Below are positions 9,651 to 18,778 of a stretch of DNA of 35,425 nt, piece by piece. The stretch's first letter is position 1, and every line of letters begins with the position of its first letter. Position numbers and translations under genes: made by a program. The stretch covers positions 1 through 35,425 of the forward strand of contig SLLG01000269.1 in NCBI GenBank assembly GCA_007134215.1, read 5' to 3'. Below the pieces are notes generated by a model that saw only the letters and a list, made by a program, of their open reading frames with translations, was not told the origin of the DNA and searched no databases. The stretch comes from Opitutales bacterium. GTDB taxonomy: Bacteria; Verrucomicrobiota; Verrucomicrobiia; Opitutales; Oceanipulchritudinaceae.

Positions 9651-11231
9651 ATGTTTTTGAAGCCAATTACAGTATCTCTCTTCCTCATTCTCGCCGGCGG
9701 CGCCTTTGCCGCCGACCATGTGCGCCCGGGTCATCTGCCCGCTCCCACGGTCGTCGACCGTCCGCCCGTGAACGTGGACCACGTTTTCACCCCCGGTGAT
9801 CTCCCGCAGGCTGACATGCCCGCCTTTCCCGGCGCGGAGGGCGGAGGCAAATACAGCTTCGGCGGGCGCGGCGGGCGCGTCATTGTTGTGACGAGCCTTG
9901 AGGACAGCGGTCCAGGCACCTTCCGCGAGGCGGTCGAGGCCGAAGGCCCGCGCATCGTCATCTTCAATGTTGCGGGGATCATCCGGCTGGAGTCGAAGGT
10001 TCACATCACCAATCCCTACCTCACCCTTGTCGGGCACACCGCGCCGGGCGACGGCGTGGTCATCGGCGGCGCCACCGTCGATATCGACACCCACGACGTT
10101 GTCGTCCGCTACATGCGCTTCCGGCGGGGCCTTATCACATCGCATGCGGCCCGCGACGGTGCCATGGGCACGGGCAATCCGGTCGGCAACATCATTGTCG
10201 ACCATTCATCCTTCAGCTGGGGCCTCGACGAGAACATCTCGCTCTACCGCCACACCTACCGCGCCCCCGGCGAAGGCAAGCTCTACGTCGGTCCGGTGCG
10301 CAACCTCACCATCCAGTGGTCGATCTCCAGCGAGGCGCTCGACACGTACAACCACGCCTTCGGGGGTACATGGGGCGGCCGCAACAGCAGTTTCCACCAC
10401 AACCTCTTTGCCAACAACACCGCGCGCAACCCGAGCATCGGCATGGGCTTCAACTTCAATTTCACGAACAACGTGCTCTTCAACTGGCGGCACCGTACCG
10501 TGGACGGCGGCGACCACCGCAGCCGGGTGAATGTCATCAACAACTACTACAAGCCCGGTCCGGCCACGCGCGATGGACCCATCCAGTACCGCATCGGCCG
10601 TGTGCAGCCGAACCCCGATCGCGCCGACAATTCCATCCGTCGTTGGCCGCTCTGGTATGCGCGCGGCAATGTCGTCGAGGGCTACCCCGAGGTCACCGCC
10701 GACAACTGGAAGGGGATGGAGTTTCACGACGATCCCTACCTTGATGACGACGCCTTGGTGGAGCTGACGCGTTCCAAGGATCCGTTCCCCATGGCGCCGG
10801 TCACCCTCCGCACCGCCGAGCGGGCCTACGCACTCGTTCTCGACTACGCGGGCGCAAGCCTTCCCCGCCGCGACGATGTCGACGAGCGTATCATCCGCGA
10901 GGTGCGCACCGGCGAGGTCACCTACAAGGAGGGCAACGGCATCATCACCGATATCGAGCAGGTCGGCGGCTTCCCCGAATACCACGGCGAGCCCTACAAG
11001 GACAGCAGCGGCGACGGCATCCCGGACTGGTGGAAGATCCGCTTCGGGCTCGATCCGGACGACCCGTCCGACGCCTACCTCGACATGAGCGGCGACGGTT
11101 TTAACAACTTCGAGTGCTTCATCTACGGGCTTGACCCTTGGAAGTACATCGATTGGCGTGACCCCGCGAACAATGTGAACACGCTCCGCGACCCGAAAAA
11201 CACCCTCGTCCGTAATCCCGCGAAACCGTAG
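9651..11231 (+). CDS. Secreted pectate lyase, polysaccharide lyase family 1 type
   Basis: This 526-residue enzyme should cleave polygalacturonate by beta-elimination outside the cytoplasm. Residues 1-20 form a signal peptide ending A-F-A. The mature part begins with A-F-P-G-A-E-G-G-G-K-Y-S-F-G-G-R-G-G, the usual start of this PL1 group, and continues as a right-handed beta helix rich in V-x-N-N-x and H-H-N repeats (S-F-H-H-N-L-F-A-N-N, V-N-V-I-N-N-Y-Y-K-P-G). The usual R-x-P-R site reads R259-N-P-S262 here, so the first Arg is kept and the second is lost. The tail (from about residue 445) has S-G-D-G-I-P-D-W-W and a second S-G-D-G-F motif, probably calcium binding. A similar lyase gene lies 1.8 kb downstream. 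Confidence 0.9.
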   Translation: MFLKPITVSLFLILAGGAFAADHVRPGHLPAPTVVDRPPVNVDHVFTPGDLPQADMPAFPGAEGGGKYSFGGRGGRVIVVTSLEDSGPGTFREAVEAEGPRIVIFNVAGIIRLESKVHITNPYLTLVGHTAPGDGVVIGGATVDIDTHDVVVRYMRFRRGLITSHAARDGAMGTGNPVGNIIVDHSSFSWGLDENISLYRHTYRAPGEGKLYVGPVRNLTIQWSISSEALDTYNHAFGGTWGGRNSSFHHNLFANNTARNPSIGMGFNFNFTNNVLFNWRHRTVDGGDHRSRVNVINNYYKPGPATRDGPIQYRIGRVQPNPDRADNSIRRWPLWYARGNVVEGYPEVTADNWKGMEFHDDPYLDDDALVELTRSKDPFPMAPVTLRTAERAYALVLDYAGASLPRRDDVDERIIREVRTGEVTYKEGNGIITDIEQVGGFPEYHGEPYKDSSGDGIPDWWKIRFGLDPDDPSDAYLDMSGDGFNNFECFIYGLDPWKYIDWRDPANNVNTLRDPKNTLVRNPAKP

Positions 11232-11248
11232 ACACCCGGCGTCGTGCC

Positions 11249-11277
11249 GCCGTGCCCGCCGCTGCGGCGGGCACGGC
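11249..11277. terminator. Strong GC hairpin after the first pectate lyase gene
   Basis: A perfect 13-bp inverted repeat (GCCGTGCCCGCCG and its complement) encloses a 3-nt CTG loop, 18 nt after the lyase stop codon. No run of T follows, so it is not a textbook intrinsic terminator. It may block 3' exonuclease or weaken read-through between the lyase and the symporter. The next gene's ATG is 38 nt further on. Confidence 0.5.
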
Positions 11278-11315
11278 GCGTGACGGCCCGCTACCAAACC
11301 CCGCCGGCCCCGCTC

Positions 11316-12887
11316 ATGGATACCTCAATACACTGGTTTGATGGACTCATCATCGTCGTCTACCTGAGCCTTATGCTCGGGATGGGGCTGTATTTCGCCC
11401 GGCGGCAGACGGACACCGACCGTTACTTCATCGCTGGCAAGACCCTGCCTTCATGGGCCATCGGGCTGTCCATCCTCGCCACGCTCATCAGCAGCGTGAC
11501 ATTCATCGCCTATCCGGGGCAGGGTTTCGCGTCCAACTGGATCCTGCTTGTGCAGGGCTTGATGGTTCCCGTCGTGCTGATCTTTCTCGTGTGGTTCATC
11601 GTGCCGCTCTTCCGCGGGGCGATCGGTTTGAGCGCCTATGAGTATTTCGAGAAGCGCTTCGGGGTCTTCGCCCGCGTCTACGCCTCGCTCGCCTTTGCCA
11701 TGGCGCATTTTTCGAAGATGGGGACCGTCTTCTTTCTCCTCGCGCTCGTCCTCTCCTCCATGCTTGGGGTGGATATCAAGATGTTGATCGTCGTCCTCGG
11801 TATCGCTGTCGTTATCTACACGCTCATCGGCGGCATCGAGGCGGTCGTCTGGTCCGACGTGATCCAGGGCATTCTCCTGCTCGCGGGCGGGCTCGTGTGT
11901 GTGTTCGTTCTTTTCTTCACGCTGCCCGTCGGGCCCGGAGAGCTGATCGGCACGGCATGGGAAGCGGGCAAGATCGACTTCGGCCCGTACGACTGGGATC
12001 TCGCGAAACTGACCTTCATCGTCATGGTGCTCAACGGCCTCTTCTACGGCATCCACAAATACGGCACCGACCAGACGATTGTGCAGCGTTACCTCGCCGC
12101 GCGGTCCGACCGTGACGCCATCCGTGCGTCGCTCGTCGGTGTTTTTCTGTGCGTTCCTGTTTGGGGCCTCTTTATGTTCATCGGGTCGCTCCTCTACGGC
12201 TACTACATGAGCGGGGTCGCCGAACTGCCGCCCGACACACGGGCCGACGCCGTCTTCCCCTACTTTATCATGACTGAGCTGCCCGTCGGCATCACCGGTA
12301 TCATTTTCGCCGGCCTTATCGCGGCCGCCTTTTCGAGCCTAGACTCCGACCTCAACAGCCTCGCCGCCGTCACCGTGGAGGACTACTACAAGCGCTTCGG
12401 CAAGAACATCGACGAGCGCGCCGCCCTGCGGTTCAGCCGCATCATGGTGGTCATTTTCGGGGCGGCCTCGATCGGCATCGCCATGTATTACGTCTATGCC
12501 GACAACGAGACGATCCTCGCCATCATCTTCACCTTTTACGCGATTTTCTCAGGAGGTATCGCAGGGCTCTTTCTTCTCGGGGTGTGCACGCGGCGTGCGA
12601 ACAAGCAGGGACTGTATTTCGGGATCGGTGCGACGGTCCTCTTCACGGGCTGGGCGCTCCTCACGTCGACCCCGCTTGTGCCCGGCAGTGATCCCGTGCT
12701 GGACCTCGGACGGTTCAACTACGGCCACCACAGTTACATGCTCGGGGTCTATTCCCATCTCGTGCTTTTCGGCGTAGGTTATACGGCAAGCCTCTTCTTC
12801 AAGTCACCGGATCCCGCCGCGAACCTCACCATCCACGCGTGGCTCGCCAAACGGCGGTCGGCATCCGCCAAGGATGATATAAAATGA
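11316..12887 (+). CDS. Sodium:solute symporter (SSS/SLC5 family), second copy
   Basis: This is a 523-residue inner-membrane sodium-coupled importer, distinct in sequence from the symporter at 3012. The reading frame is open further upstream, but that extension would cover the 11249-11277 hairpin; the ATG at 11316 places the first helix (F-D-G-L-I-I-V-V-Y-L-S-L-M-L-G) in the usual position. Family marks include D-R-Y-F-I-A-G-K-T-L-P-S-W-A-I-G, S-S-V-T-F-I-A-Y-P-G, and Y-G-T-D-Q-T-I-V-Q-R-Y-L-A-A-R. The helix-1/2 segment resembles the branch holding sialic-acid and other acidic-sugar symporters. Sitting between two pectate lyases, it may carry unsaturated galacturonides, but that is inference. 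Confidence 0.9.
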   Translation: MDTSIHWFDGLIIVVYLSLMLGMGLYFARRQTDTDRYFIAGKTLPSWAIGLSILATLISSVTFIAYPGQGFASNWILLVQGLMVPVVLIFLVWFIVPLFRGAIGLSAYEYFEKRFGVFARVYASLAFAMAHFSKMGTVFFLLALVLSSMLGVDIKMLIVVLGIAVVIYTLIGGIEAVVWSDVIQGILLLAGGLVCVFVLFFTLPVGPGELIGTAWEAGKIDFGPYDWDLAKLTFIVMVLNGLFYGIHKYGTDQTIVQRYLAARSDRDAIRASLVGVFLCVPVWGLFMFIGSLLYGYYMSGVAELPPDTRADAVFPYFIMTELPVGITGIIFAGLIAAAFSSLDSDLNSLAAVTVEDYYKRFGKNIDERAALRFSRIMVVIFGAASIGIAMYYVYADNETILAIIFTFYAIFSGGIAGLFLLGVCTRRANKQGLYFGIGATVLFTGWALLTSTPLVPGSDPVLDLGRFNYGHHSYMLGVYSHLVLFGVGYTASLFFKSPDPAANLTIHAWLAKRRSASAKDDIK

Positions 12888-13036
12888 AATAAATGGACCC
12901 CCTTCGCTGACTGTCGTATGGGTCCGGGCGGGTTTGAGGGTGCTTGATTCAGCGTTTCTCCGTTTTGTCTCGTAGGCGCGCCCTGCGCTCTTGACGTCGG
13001 TGCGCCGACCGGATTGAATGAAGGAAAAATATTTTC
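12888..13036. other. Intergenic spacer before second pectate lyase
   Basis: About 150 nt without a gene. It contains a small hairpin (GTCGG, loop TGCG, CCGAC at 12996-13009) and a GAAGGA at 13019-13024 that could serve as a ribosome site 12 nt before the lyase ATG. I see no convincing sigma-70 promoter here. A palindrome over the start codon is listed separately. Confidence 0.4.
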
Positions 13037-13045
13037 ATGAAAATA
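13030..13045. promoter_or_regulatory. 16-bp perfect palindrome across the lyase start codon
   Basis: TATTTTCATGAAAATA is a perfect palindrome centred on the CATG that holds the start codon of the lyase gene (ATG at 13037). It stands out as AT-rich in a GC-rich region. It could be an operator or an RNA stem that hides the start codon. No known regulator site is claimed. Confidence 0.4.
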
Positions 13046-14920
13046 CAATCGCTCCTTTCCCGCCCCCGGTGCCGTCGCTGTCCGCCTGTGCGGGGTCTTC
13101 TCGATTCCGTGGCCGTCGTTGCCCGCCTCTCCGCGTTGGCTCTGATCTTTTCGTGGGTGCTCGCGGCACCGCTCGACGCCGACGACCGGCTTCCCGCTTT
13201 TCCGGGCGCGGAAGGATTCGGCAAATACACCACCGGGGGAACCCGGCTTGCGCCGGAGGTCACGCGCCCAATCCCGATCACCGTGCACAAGGTGACCAAC
13301 CTCAACGACGGCGGGCCGGGCAGTCTTCGCGCGGCGATCAACGCCTCCGGTCCCCGTGTCGTCATCTTCGAGGTGTCCGGGACGATCCGGCTGCGCTCGA
13401 ACCTCGTCATCTCCAACGCCATGATCACCATCGCCGGTCAGACGGCCCCCGGCGACGGCATCTGCATCACCGGTTACCCCGTCATCATTGACGCCAGTAA
13501 TGTTGTCCTCCGGTTTTTGCGCATCCGCCTCGGCGACGAATTCGACCAAGAGGCCGATTCGCTCGAGATTCTGCAGGGTCGCGGCAACATCATCATCGAC
13601 CACTGCTCGTTCAGCTTCGGTGTGGATGAGACATTCTCAGCCTACGCCGTTAGAAACGTTACCGTGCAGTGGTGCATCATCAGCGAGAGTCTCTACGAGT
13701 CGATCCATGACAAGGGGACGCACGGATACGGATCGATCCTCGGCGGCGAGGGGATGAGCTTTCACCACAATCTCTACGCCCATCACTCCAGCCGCACGCC
13801 GCGCTTCAACGGCGGGCGCGCCAACACGGCGGGCACCGAACTCGTCGATTTCCGCAACAACGTCATTTACAACTGGGGCTTCAACGGGGCGCACGGCGGG
13901 GAGGTCGGGGCGAGGATCAACATTGTCAACAATTACTACAAGGCGGGGCCCGCGACCCGTCCGGACCAGCGCCGATACCGCATCGTCGAGCCGACATCCG
14001 ACCGCCTCATGTCGGGAGAGATTTTGCTCGATGACGAAGGCCGGCCCTACCACACGAGCCAGTGGTATGTGCACGGCAACTACGTGCATGGCTTCCCCGA
14101 GGTGACGGCGGACAACTGGGCGGGCGGTGTGCAGGGCGCCTTCGCCGACAATCCGGAAATCCGCGCACACGAGCCGTTTCCGGTCGAGCATCAACTGCCG
14201 GAGTTCAGCGCGGAGGAGGCATTCGAGCGCGTGATGCGCTACGCCGGGGCGTCCCTTCCGCGGCGCGACGCCATCGACCGGCGCATCATCAGCGAGACGC
14301 GCACGGGCACCGCTACCTTCGGTGCTTCCTACGGCGCGGGCACGGGCATTATCGACACACCTTCGGATGTCGGCGGCCTACCGGAACTGGGCAGCACCGA
14401 GGCGCCGCTGGATTCCGACGGCGACGGCATTCCCGACTGGTGGGAGATTGCCAACGGCCTCGACCCGCACGACCCCTCCGATGCACACCGCGTCGACGAC
14501 CCCTCCGGCTACACCAACCTTGAGCTGTACCTCAACGAACTCGCCGCCGCCGCCATGCCGGAGTGGCTTCCCAATGCCGTCGACCGGATCGTGCACGGCG
14601 CCCAGACGGTTTCTCCGGAACTCCTTGCCGAGCGGGGCTATGGTTGGCCGGCTGAATGGAGCGCTTACGCCCATCCGGACTTCGGCGCTTTCCTGCGTGC
14701 GCCTGAGTCGGACTGGATCTTTTCGCTTTCCGAAGAGACATGGTTGTATCCGTTCTCCATTGTGCCCGGCGAGTTCCACTTCTACGATCCCTCCGGGGAC
14801 GCATGGCACTGGTCCGCCGCGGGCCTCGGCGGTCATTTCTGGTCGAATACGGACGCGGCGTGGCGGAAAATCGACCGTCTGAACCTCGCGGCAGATGCCG
14901 ACCTTTCGCAACAGCGGTAA
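13037..14920 (+). CDS. Secreted pectate lyase, PL1 type, with extra aromatic-rich C-terminal domain
   Basis: This 627-residue enzyme should depolymerise polygalacturonate outside the cytoplasm. The N-terminus is long and Arg-rich, followed by a hydrophobic core ([11 protein letters not shown]) ending near residue 45. The catalytic beta helix begins [15 protein letters not shown] and includes the usual R-x-P-R site as R253-T-P-R256 after H-H-N-L-Y-A-H-H. A calcium-type tail ([11 protein letters not shown]) lies near residue 460. Beyond it, residues about 505-627 form a further domain with [13 protein letters not shown] and W-H-W-S-A-A, not part of PL1. A short orphan frame at 17058 carries a similar motif. 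It is a paralogue of the lyase at 9651, with the more canonical active site. Confidence 0.9.
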   Translation: MKIQSLLSRPRCRRCPPVRGLLDSVAVVARLSALALIFSWVLAAPLDADDRLPAFPGAEGFGKYTTGGTRLAPEVTRPIPITVHKVTNLNDGGPGSLRAAINASGPRVVIFEVSGTIRLRSNLVISNAMITIAGQTAPGDGICITGYPVIIDASNVVLRFLRIRLGDEFDQEADSLEILQGRGNIIIDHCSFSFGVDETFSAYAVRNVTVQWCIISESLYESIHDKGTHGYGSILGGEGMSFHHNLYAHHSSRTPRFNGGRANTAGTELVDFRNNVIYNWGFNGAHGGEVGARINIVNNYYKAGPATRPDQRRYRIVEPTSDRLMSGEILLDDEGRPYHTSQWYVHGNYVHGFPEVTADNWAGGVQGAFADNPEIRAHEPFPVEHQLPEFSAEEAFERVMRYAGASLPRRDAIDRRIISETRTGTATFGASYGAGTGIIDTPSDVGGLPELGSTEAPLDSDGDGIPDWWEIANGLDPHDPSDAHRVDDPSGYTNLELYLNELAAAAMPEWLPNAVDRIVHGAQTVSPELLAERGYGWPAEWSAYAHPDFGAFLRAPESDWIFSLSEETWLYPFSIVPGEFHFYDPSGDAWHWSAAGLGGHFWSNTDAAWRKIDRLNLAADADLSQQR

Positions 14921-14937
14921 CTTGTGGTCCCCGCGCA

Positions 14938-15948
14938 ATGACTTGGACACCTCCGAGAATCATCTTTGGTTCCAGTGCGCTGGGGAACCTCTACGGCGTG
15001 ATCGAAGACTCCGCGAAGCGGGCCATCGTGGCAGAGTGGGTTGAGCGGCAGAAGCCGTGTGCCGTCATCGACTCCGCCGGAAAGTACGGGGCGGGTCTGG
15101 CGCTGGAATGTATCGGGCGCTTCCTCGGTGAGCTGAAGGTGCCGCCGGAGGCGGTAACAATCAGCAACAAGCTAGGATGGAAGCGTGTGCCGCTGCGCGG
15201 CGACGAGCCGACCTTCGAGCCGGGCGCGTGGTTTGGTTTGGAGCACGATGCGGAGCAAAGTATCAGCTACGATGGTATTCTCGAGTGCTGGCGGCAAGGA
15301 AACGAGTTGCTCGGCGGCTACCGGGCGCAGCTTCTGTCCGTGCACGATCCCGACGAGTTCATTGCCGCTGGCGCCACACCAGCGGAGTCGGCGGAACGCT
15401 ACCGTCACGTCCTCGACGCTTACCGTGCGCTCGGAGAGTTGCGGGACGCCGGCGAAGCCCTCGGGGTGGGGGTGGGTTCGAAGGACTGGCGCGTCATCCA
15501 ACGCCTCGTGGATGACGGCGTGGCCCTCGACTGGGTGATGTTTGCAAACGCCTTCACGCTCCTAAGCCATCCGCCGGATGTGATGGCGTTTATGAATACG
15601 CTCCGTGCCAAAGGGATCGCGGTGATCAACTCCGCTGTCTTCAACGCGGGTTTTCTCACCGGCGGAAAATATTTCGACTACCGGGTTGTCGACCGCGTCG
15701 GCGAGCCGAAGCTCTTTGCATGGCGCGATGCCTTTATGGAAGTCTGCCGCGAGCATGGCGTCGACCCAGCCCATGCATGCTGCCAGTTCGCGATTTCGCC
15801 GCCCGCCGTCGGCGCGCTCGCCCTCAACACAAGCCGCGCGGAGCGCGTCGCCGACAACGTCCGCCACGTTCATGAGACTCTCTCCGGGACATTCTGGAAG
15901 GTGCTGAAGGGACGCGGCCTGTTGGAAGACGAGTACCCCTATTTGTAG
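14938..15948 (+). CDS. Aldo/keto reductase, aldose (fucose/galactose-type) dehydrogenase-like
   Basis: The 336-residue cytoplasmic protein belongs to the aldo/keto reductase family. Its start, [13 protein letters not shown], is typical of the D-threo-aldose 1-dehydrogenase / L-fucose dehydrogenase branch, which oxidises an aldose to a lactone with NAD(P). The catalytic set is visible: D45, Y50 in S-A-G-K-Y-G, K78 in S-N-K-L-G, and H136 in S-V-H-D-P. The frame is open far upstream into the lyase gene, but the ATG at 14938, 17 nt after the lyase stop, fits the family start. It is followed 5 nt later by a zinc alcohol dehydrogenase, so the two likely act on the same sugar. Which sugar (galactose, fucose, arabinose) is not shown by the sequence. 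Confidence 0.85.
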   Translation: MTWTPPRIIFGSSALGNLYGVIEDSAKRAIVAEWVERQKPCAVIDSAGKYGAGLALECIGRFLGELKVPPEAVTISNKLGWKRVPLRGDEPTFEPGAWFGLEHDAEQSISYDGILECWRQGNELLGGYRAQLLSVHDPDEFIAAGATPAESAERYRHVLDAYRALGELRDAGEALGVGVGSKDWRVIQRLVDDGVALDWVMFANAFTLLSHPPDVMAFMNTLRAKGIAVINSAVFNAGFLTGGKYFDYRVVDRVGEPKLFAWRDAFMEVCREHGVDPAHACCQFAISPPAVGALALNTSRAERVADNVRHVHETLSGTFWKVLKGRGLLEDEYPYL

Positions 15949-15953
15949 GCCTT

Positions 15954-16988
15954 ATGAAAGCTGTATGTATTACCGAACCGGAGCATTGCCGCCTTATGGA
16001 CGTCGCCGAACCGGCCGCGCCCGGCGAAGGTGAAGTGCTGCTTCACGTGCGACAGGTGGGCTTTTGCGGGTCCGACCTCACCACCTTCCGCGGACTCAAC
16101 CCGATGGTCACGTATCCGCGTATTCCCGGCCATGAGATCGGCGCGACGATTGCCTCCGTGGGTGCCGGAGTCCCTGAGGTTTGGCGCGAGGGCATGGATG
16201 TCCTTGTCTCTCCCTACACGAGCTGCGGGGAGTGTTCCGCCTGCCGCCGGGGCCGCGTCAACACCTGCCGTCACAACCAGACCCTCGGCGTGCAGCGCGA
16301 CGGCGCGATGACATCCTACCTCCGCGTGCGCTACGGTAAACTCTTCGCCGCCCCCGGCCTCGGCCTCGCCGAGATGGCCATGGTCGAGCCGCTCACCGTC
16401 GGGTTTCATGCCGCCGCGCGAGGCAAAATCTGTCCGGTCGACACCGTTGTCGTCATTGGCTGCGGAGCCATCGGCCTCGGGGCCGTGGCGGGTGCCGCCG
16501 CCCGCGGGGCGAGGGTTGTCGCCGTCGATATCGACGACGACAAACTCGAACTCGCGCGCCGATGCGGGGCGGGCGAAACCATTCACTCCGGAGAGGCTTC
16601 CCTTGACGACCGCTTGCGGGAGCTGACCGGCGGCGAGGGGCCGGATGTCATGATCGAAGCCGTGGGTCGCCCGGAGACGTTCCGCGCCTGCGTGGAGACG
16701 GTGTGCTTTGCCGGGCGCGTCGTCTACATTGGGTACGCCAAGGCACTGGTCGAGTATGAGACAAAATACTTCGTCATGAAAGAACTCGACATCCGCGGCT
16801 CCCGCAATGCCCTGCCGGAGGATTTCCGTGCAGTCATCGAATACCTCGGACGACGGACCTTCCCTATGCAAGCCGTCCTCACCCGCGAGGTCTCCCTCGA
16901 CGAGGCCCCCGCCGCCCTCGAAGCATGGAGCCGCGACCCCTCGAAAATCACCAAGATCCAAGTACGTATCGAGGATCCCGCGCCGTGA
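15954..16988 (+). CDS. Zinc-dependent alcohol dehydrogenase (medium-chain, sugar-acid/polyol type)
   Basis: This 344-residue cytoplasmic enzyme oxidises or reduces a secondary alcohol with NAD(P). Catalytic zinc ligands are C38 (G-F-C-G-S-D), H60-E61 (P-G-H-E) and E145. The structural zinc is held by C91, C94, C97 and C105 ([15 protein letters not shown]). The coenzyme fold shows [12 protein letters not shown] near residue 165, and A-V-D-I-D-D-D ends the second strand, which favours NAD. The layout resembles L-galactonate 5-dehydrogenase, sorbitol and galactitol-type dehydrogenases. Its coupling to the aldose dehydrogenase ahead of it suggests a sugar-lactone or sugar-acid step, which is inference. 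It is the last gene of the + strand cluster. Confidence 0.88.
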   Translation: MKAVCITEPEHCRLMDVAEPAAPGEGEVLLHVRQVGFCGSDLTTFRGLNPMVTYPRIPGHEIGATIASVGAGVPEVWREGMDVLVSPYTSCGECSACRRGRVNTCRHNQTLGVQRDGAMTSYLRVRYGKLFAAPGLGLAEMAMVEPLTVGFHAAARGKICPVDTVVVIGCGAIGLGAVAGAAARGARVVAVDIDDDKLELARRCGAGETIHSGEASLDDRLRELTGGEGPDVMIEAVGRPETFRACVETVCFAGRVVYIGYAKALVEYETKYFVMKELDIRGSRNALPEDFRAVIEYLGRRTFPMQAVLTREVSLDEAPAALEAWSRDPSKITKIQVRIEDPAP

Positions 16989-17057
16989 AGCGGATTTGCC
17001 TGCGTTTACGCCGAAGCGTTTTACGCGCACAGCCTAAACCGCTGACTCTCTCCGTTG

Positions 17058-17243
17058 ATGTTCCACCCCGGCGAATACTATTTCTATGATCCGGCGAACG
17101 GACGCTGGTGGTGGAGCGCGGACCGCACCGCCGGCCACTATTGGTCCCTCGACGAAGAGGCGTGGCAATTCCTGCCCGGCGCAAACGGCGACCCTCAGTC
17201 GCGCAGTTCGGGGGGGAGGGCTTCCGGCGGAAAACTTTGGTAG
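17058..17243 (+). pseudogene. Orphan fragment resembling the aromatic C-terminal domain of the second pectate lyase
   Basis: A 61-residue frame begins at ATG 17058 (TTG one codon earlier), with a stop 15 nt upstream of the ATG at 17043-17045. Its first 45 residues read like the lyase tail: G-E-Y-Y-F-Y-D-P-A-N-G-R-W-W-W-S-A here, against [17 protein letters not shown] in the lyase, then H-Y-W-S-x-D-E-E-A-W-Q against [11 protein letters not shown]. The end has no similarity and runs over the 3' end of the oppositely oriented dehydrogenase gene. There is no signal peptide. It is most likely the leftover end of a lost secreted protein, though a real small protein is possible. Confidence 0.55.
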
Positions 17244-18730
17244 CAGACGGGGCGGAGAAAGCGGTCGATGGCGCGTGTGCCGACGGAGGTGAACCGGCTG
17301 TCGGTCGTGGCGGGGTAGGGGCCGCCGTGAACCATGGAGGCGCTGACGTCCACGCCGGTGGGGAAGCCGTTGCAGACGAGCCGGCCGGCGAAGGTTTCGA
17401 GATCGGCGATGAGGTCGGCGTTGGCGGAAACATCGCTGGCGTTGGCGTGGAAGCTGACGGTGAGCTGTCCGCTGACGGCGGTGATGACCTTGCGCACGGT
17501 GTCGGCGTCAGAGCAACGCACGAGAAGGGTGACGGGGCCGAAGACCTCCTCGTGGAGCGGATCGGCCTTGAGGAAGTCGGCGGCGCCGACGCGGAAGAGG
17601 GCGGGGGCGGCGTGGCAGCCGCCGGGGCCGTGCTCCGGTTCGGGGCGAAGGAGGGTTTCGACCCCGGAGGTCTTGGCGAGGCGCTCGAGGCCCGCGTCGT
17701 ACCCTTCGCACGTGCCGCGGTTGAGCATGGGCGCCGCGTCGTGTGCGCCGAGTTTGGCGGCGAGCTTTTCAGCGAAGGCATCGGCCGCCGCGCCCTCCGG
17801 CAGGAGAACGAGCCCCGGGTTGGTGCAGAATTGCCCGACACCGAGGGTGACGGAGCCGTAGAGACCGTCGACAATGGCATCGGCCTCTTCGGCGAGGCGT
17901 CCGGGAAAGAGGATCACCGGGTTGATGCTGCTCATTTCGGCAAAAACCGGGATGGGGTCGGGGCGGGCGGCGGCGAGGTCGAAGAGCGAGCGCCCGACGG
18001 ACTGGCTGCCGGTGAAGCCGACGGCTTTGACGGCGGGGTGATTCACGAGGACCGGTCCGATTTTACTCCCACTGCCGAAAAGGAGGCTGAAGACGCCCTC
18101 GTGCATGCCGCAGGCGTCGATGGCTTTGCGGATCGCCGCGCCGACCATTTCGCTCACCCCGGGGTGGCTGGAGTGGGCTTTGACGACAACGGGACAACCG
18201 GCGGCAAGGGCGCTGGCGGTGTCCCCGCCGGCGACGGTGAAAGCGAGCGGAAAATTGGCCGGACCGAACACCGCGACGGGGCCCAGCGCGATGTAGCGCA
18301 GGCGGGTGTCGGGCTTGGGGAGCGGTTCGCGGTCGGGCTGAGCGGGTTCGATGAGCGGGCGGTTCCACCCGTCGCTTTCCAGTGCGGCGGCGAACATCCG
18401 CAACTGCCCGCAGGTGCGGCCGCGCTCGCCGTTGGCGCGCCCGGCGGGCAACCCGCTTTCCTCGACATAGCGCTGCGGCAGGGCGTCGCCGATGCCCTCG
18501 ATCTCGTCGGCGATCCGGCGAAGAAAAGCGGCGCGTTCGGCCGGTGTCGTGCGGCGGAAGGTGCGGAATGCTTCGCCAGCGAGCGCGCAGGCTTCTTCCG
18601 CTTCCTCCACAGTGGCCCCGTGGTAGGGCGGTTCGAGCCCCTTTCCGGAGGCCGGGTTGGCGGCGTGGAAGGGTTTGTCGGTCGGTTGTCCGCGGCGCGG
18701 GCCGATGAAGGAGAGTCCTTTGAGGTTCAT
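17195..18730 (-). CDS. Alpha-ketoglutarate-semialdehyde (2,5-dioxopentanoate) dehydrogenase
   Basis: The 511-residue cytoplasmic aldehyde dehydrogenase should oxidise 2,5-dioxopentanoate to 2-oxoglutarate, the last step of oxidative (Weimberg-type) pentose and uronate routes. I chose the ATG at 18730 because M-N-L-K-G-L-S-F-I-G matches the usual start; the frame extends 12 codons upstream. Active-site residues are N159 (G-P-A-N-F-P), K184, E265 (F-A-E-M-S-S-I-N-P) and nucleophile C302 (G-V-G-Q-F-C-T-N-P-G). The S-S-I-N-P segment and G-Q-F-C-T-N-P are marks of the semialdehyde branch. It lies 48 nt after a XylX-like dehydratase gene, whose product would be this enzyme's substrate. It is the last gene of the - strand operon. 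Confidence 0.88.
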   Translation of the reverse strand: MNLKGLSFIGPRRGQPTDKPFHAANPASGKGLEPPYHGATVEEAEEACALAGEAFRTFRRTTPAERAAFLRRIADEIEGIGDALPQRYVEESGLPAGRANGERGRTCGQLRMFAAALESDGWNRPLIEPAQPDREPLPKPDTRLRYIALGPVAVFGPANFPLAFTVAGGDTASALAAGCPVVVKAHSSHPGVSEMVGAAIRKAIDACGMHEGVFSLLFGSGSKIGPVLVNHPAVKAVGFTGSQSVGRSLFDLAAARPDPIPVFAEMSSINPVILFPGRLAEEADAIVDGLYGSVTLGVGQFCTNPGLVLLPEGAAADAFAEKLAAKLGAHDAAPMLNRGTCEGYDAGLERLAKTSGVETLLRPEPEHGPGGCHAAPALFRVGAADFLKADPLHEEVFGPVTLLVRCSDADTVRKVITAVSGQLTVSFHANASDVSANADLIADLETFAGRLVCNGFPTGVDVSASMVHGGPYPATTDSRFTSVGTRAIDRFLRPVCYQSFPPEALPPELRD

Positions 18731-18778
18731 CGTTCTTTGATGACAGGAAAGCACGCGGGCTGTCAACGACAGCGCCGT

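Noticed and set aside
11244-11315. Upstream extension of the second symporter
   Set aside because: It would place 24 Arg/Pro-rich residues before the first helix and overlap the strong hairpin; the ATG at 11316 fits the family.
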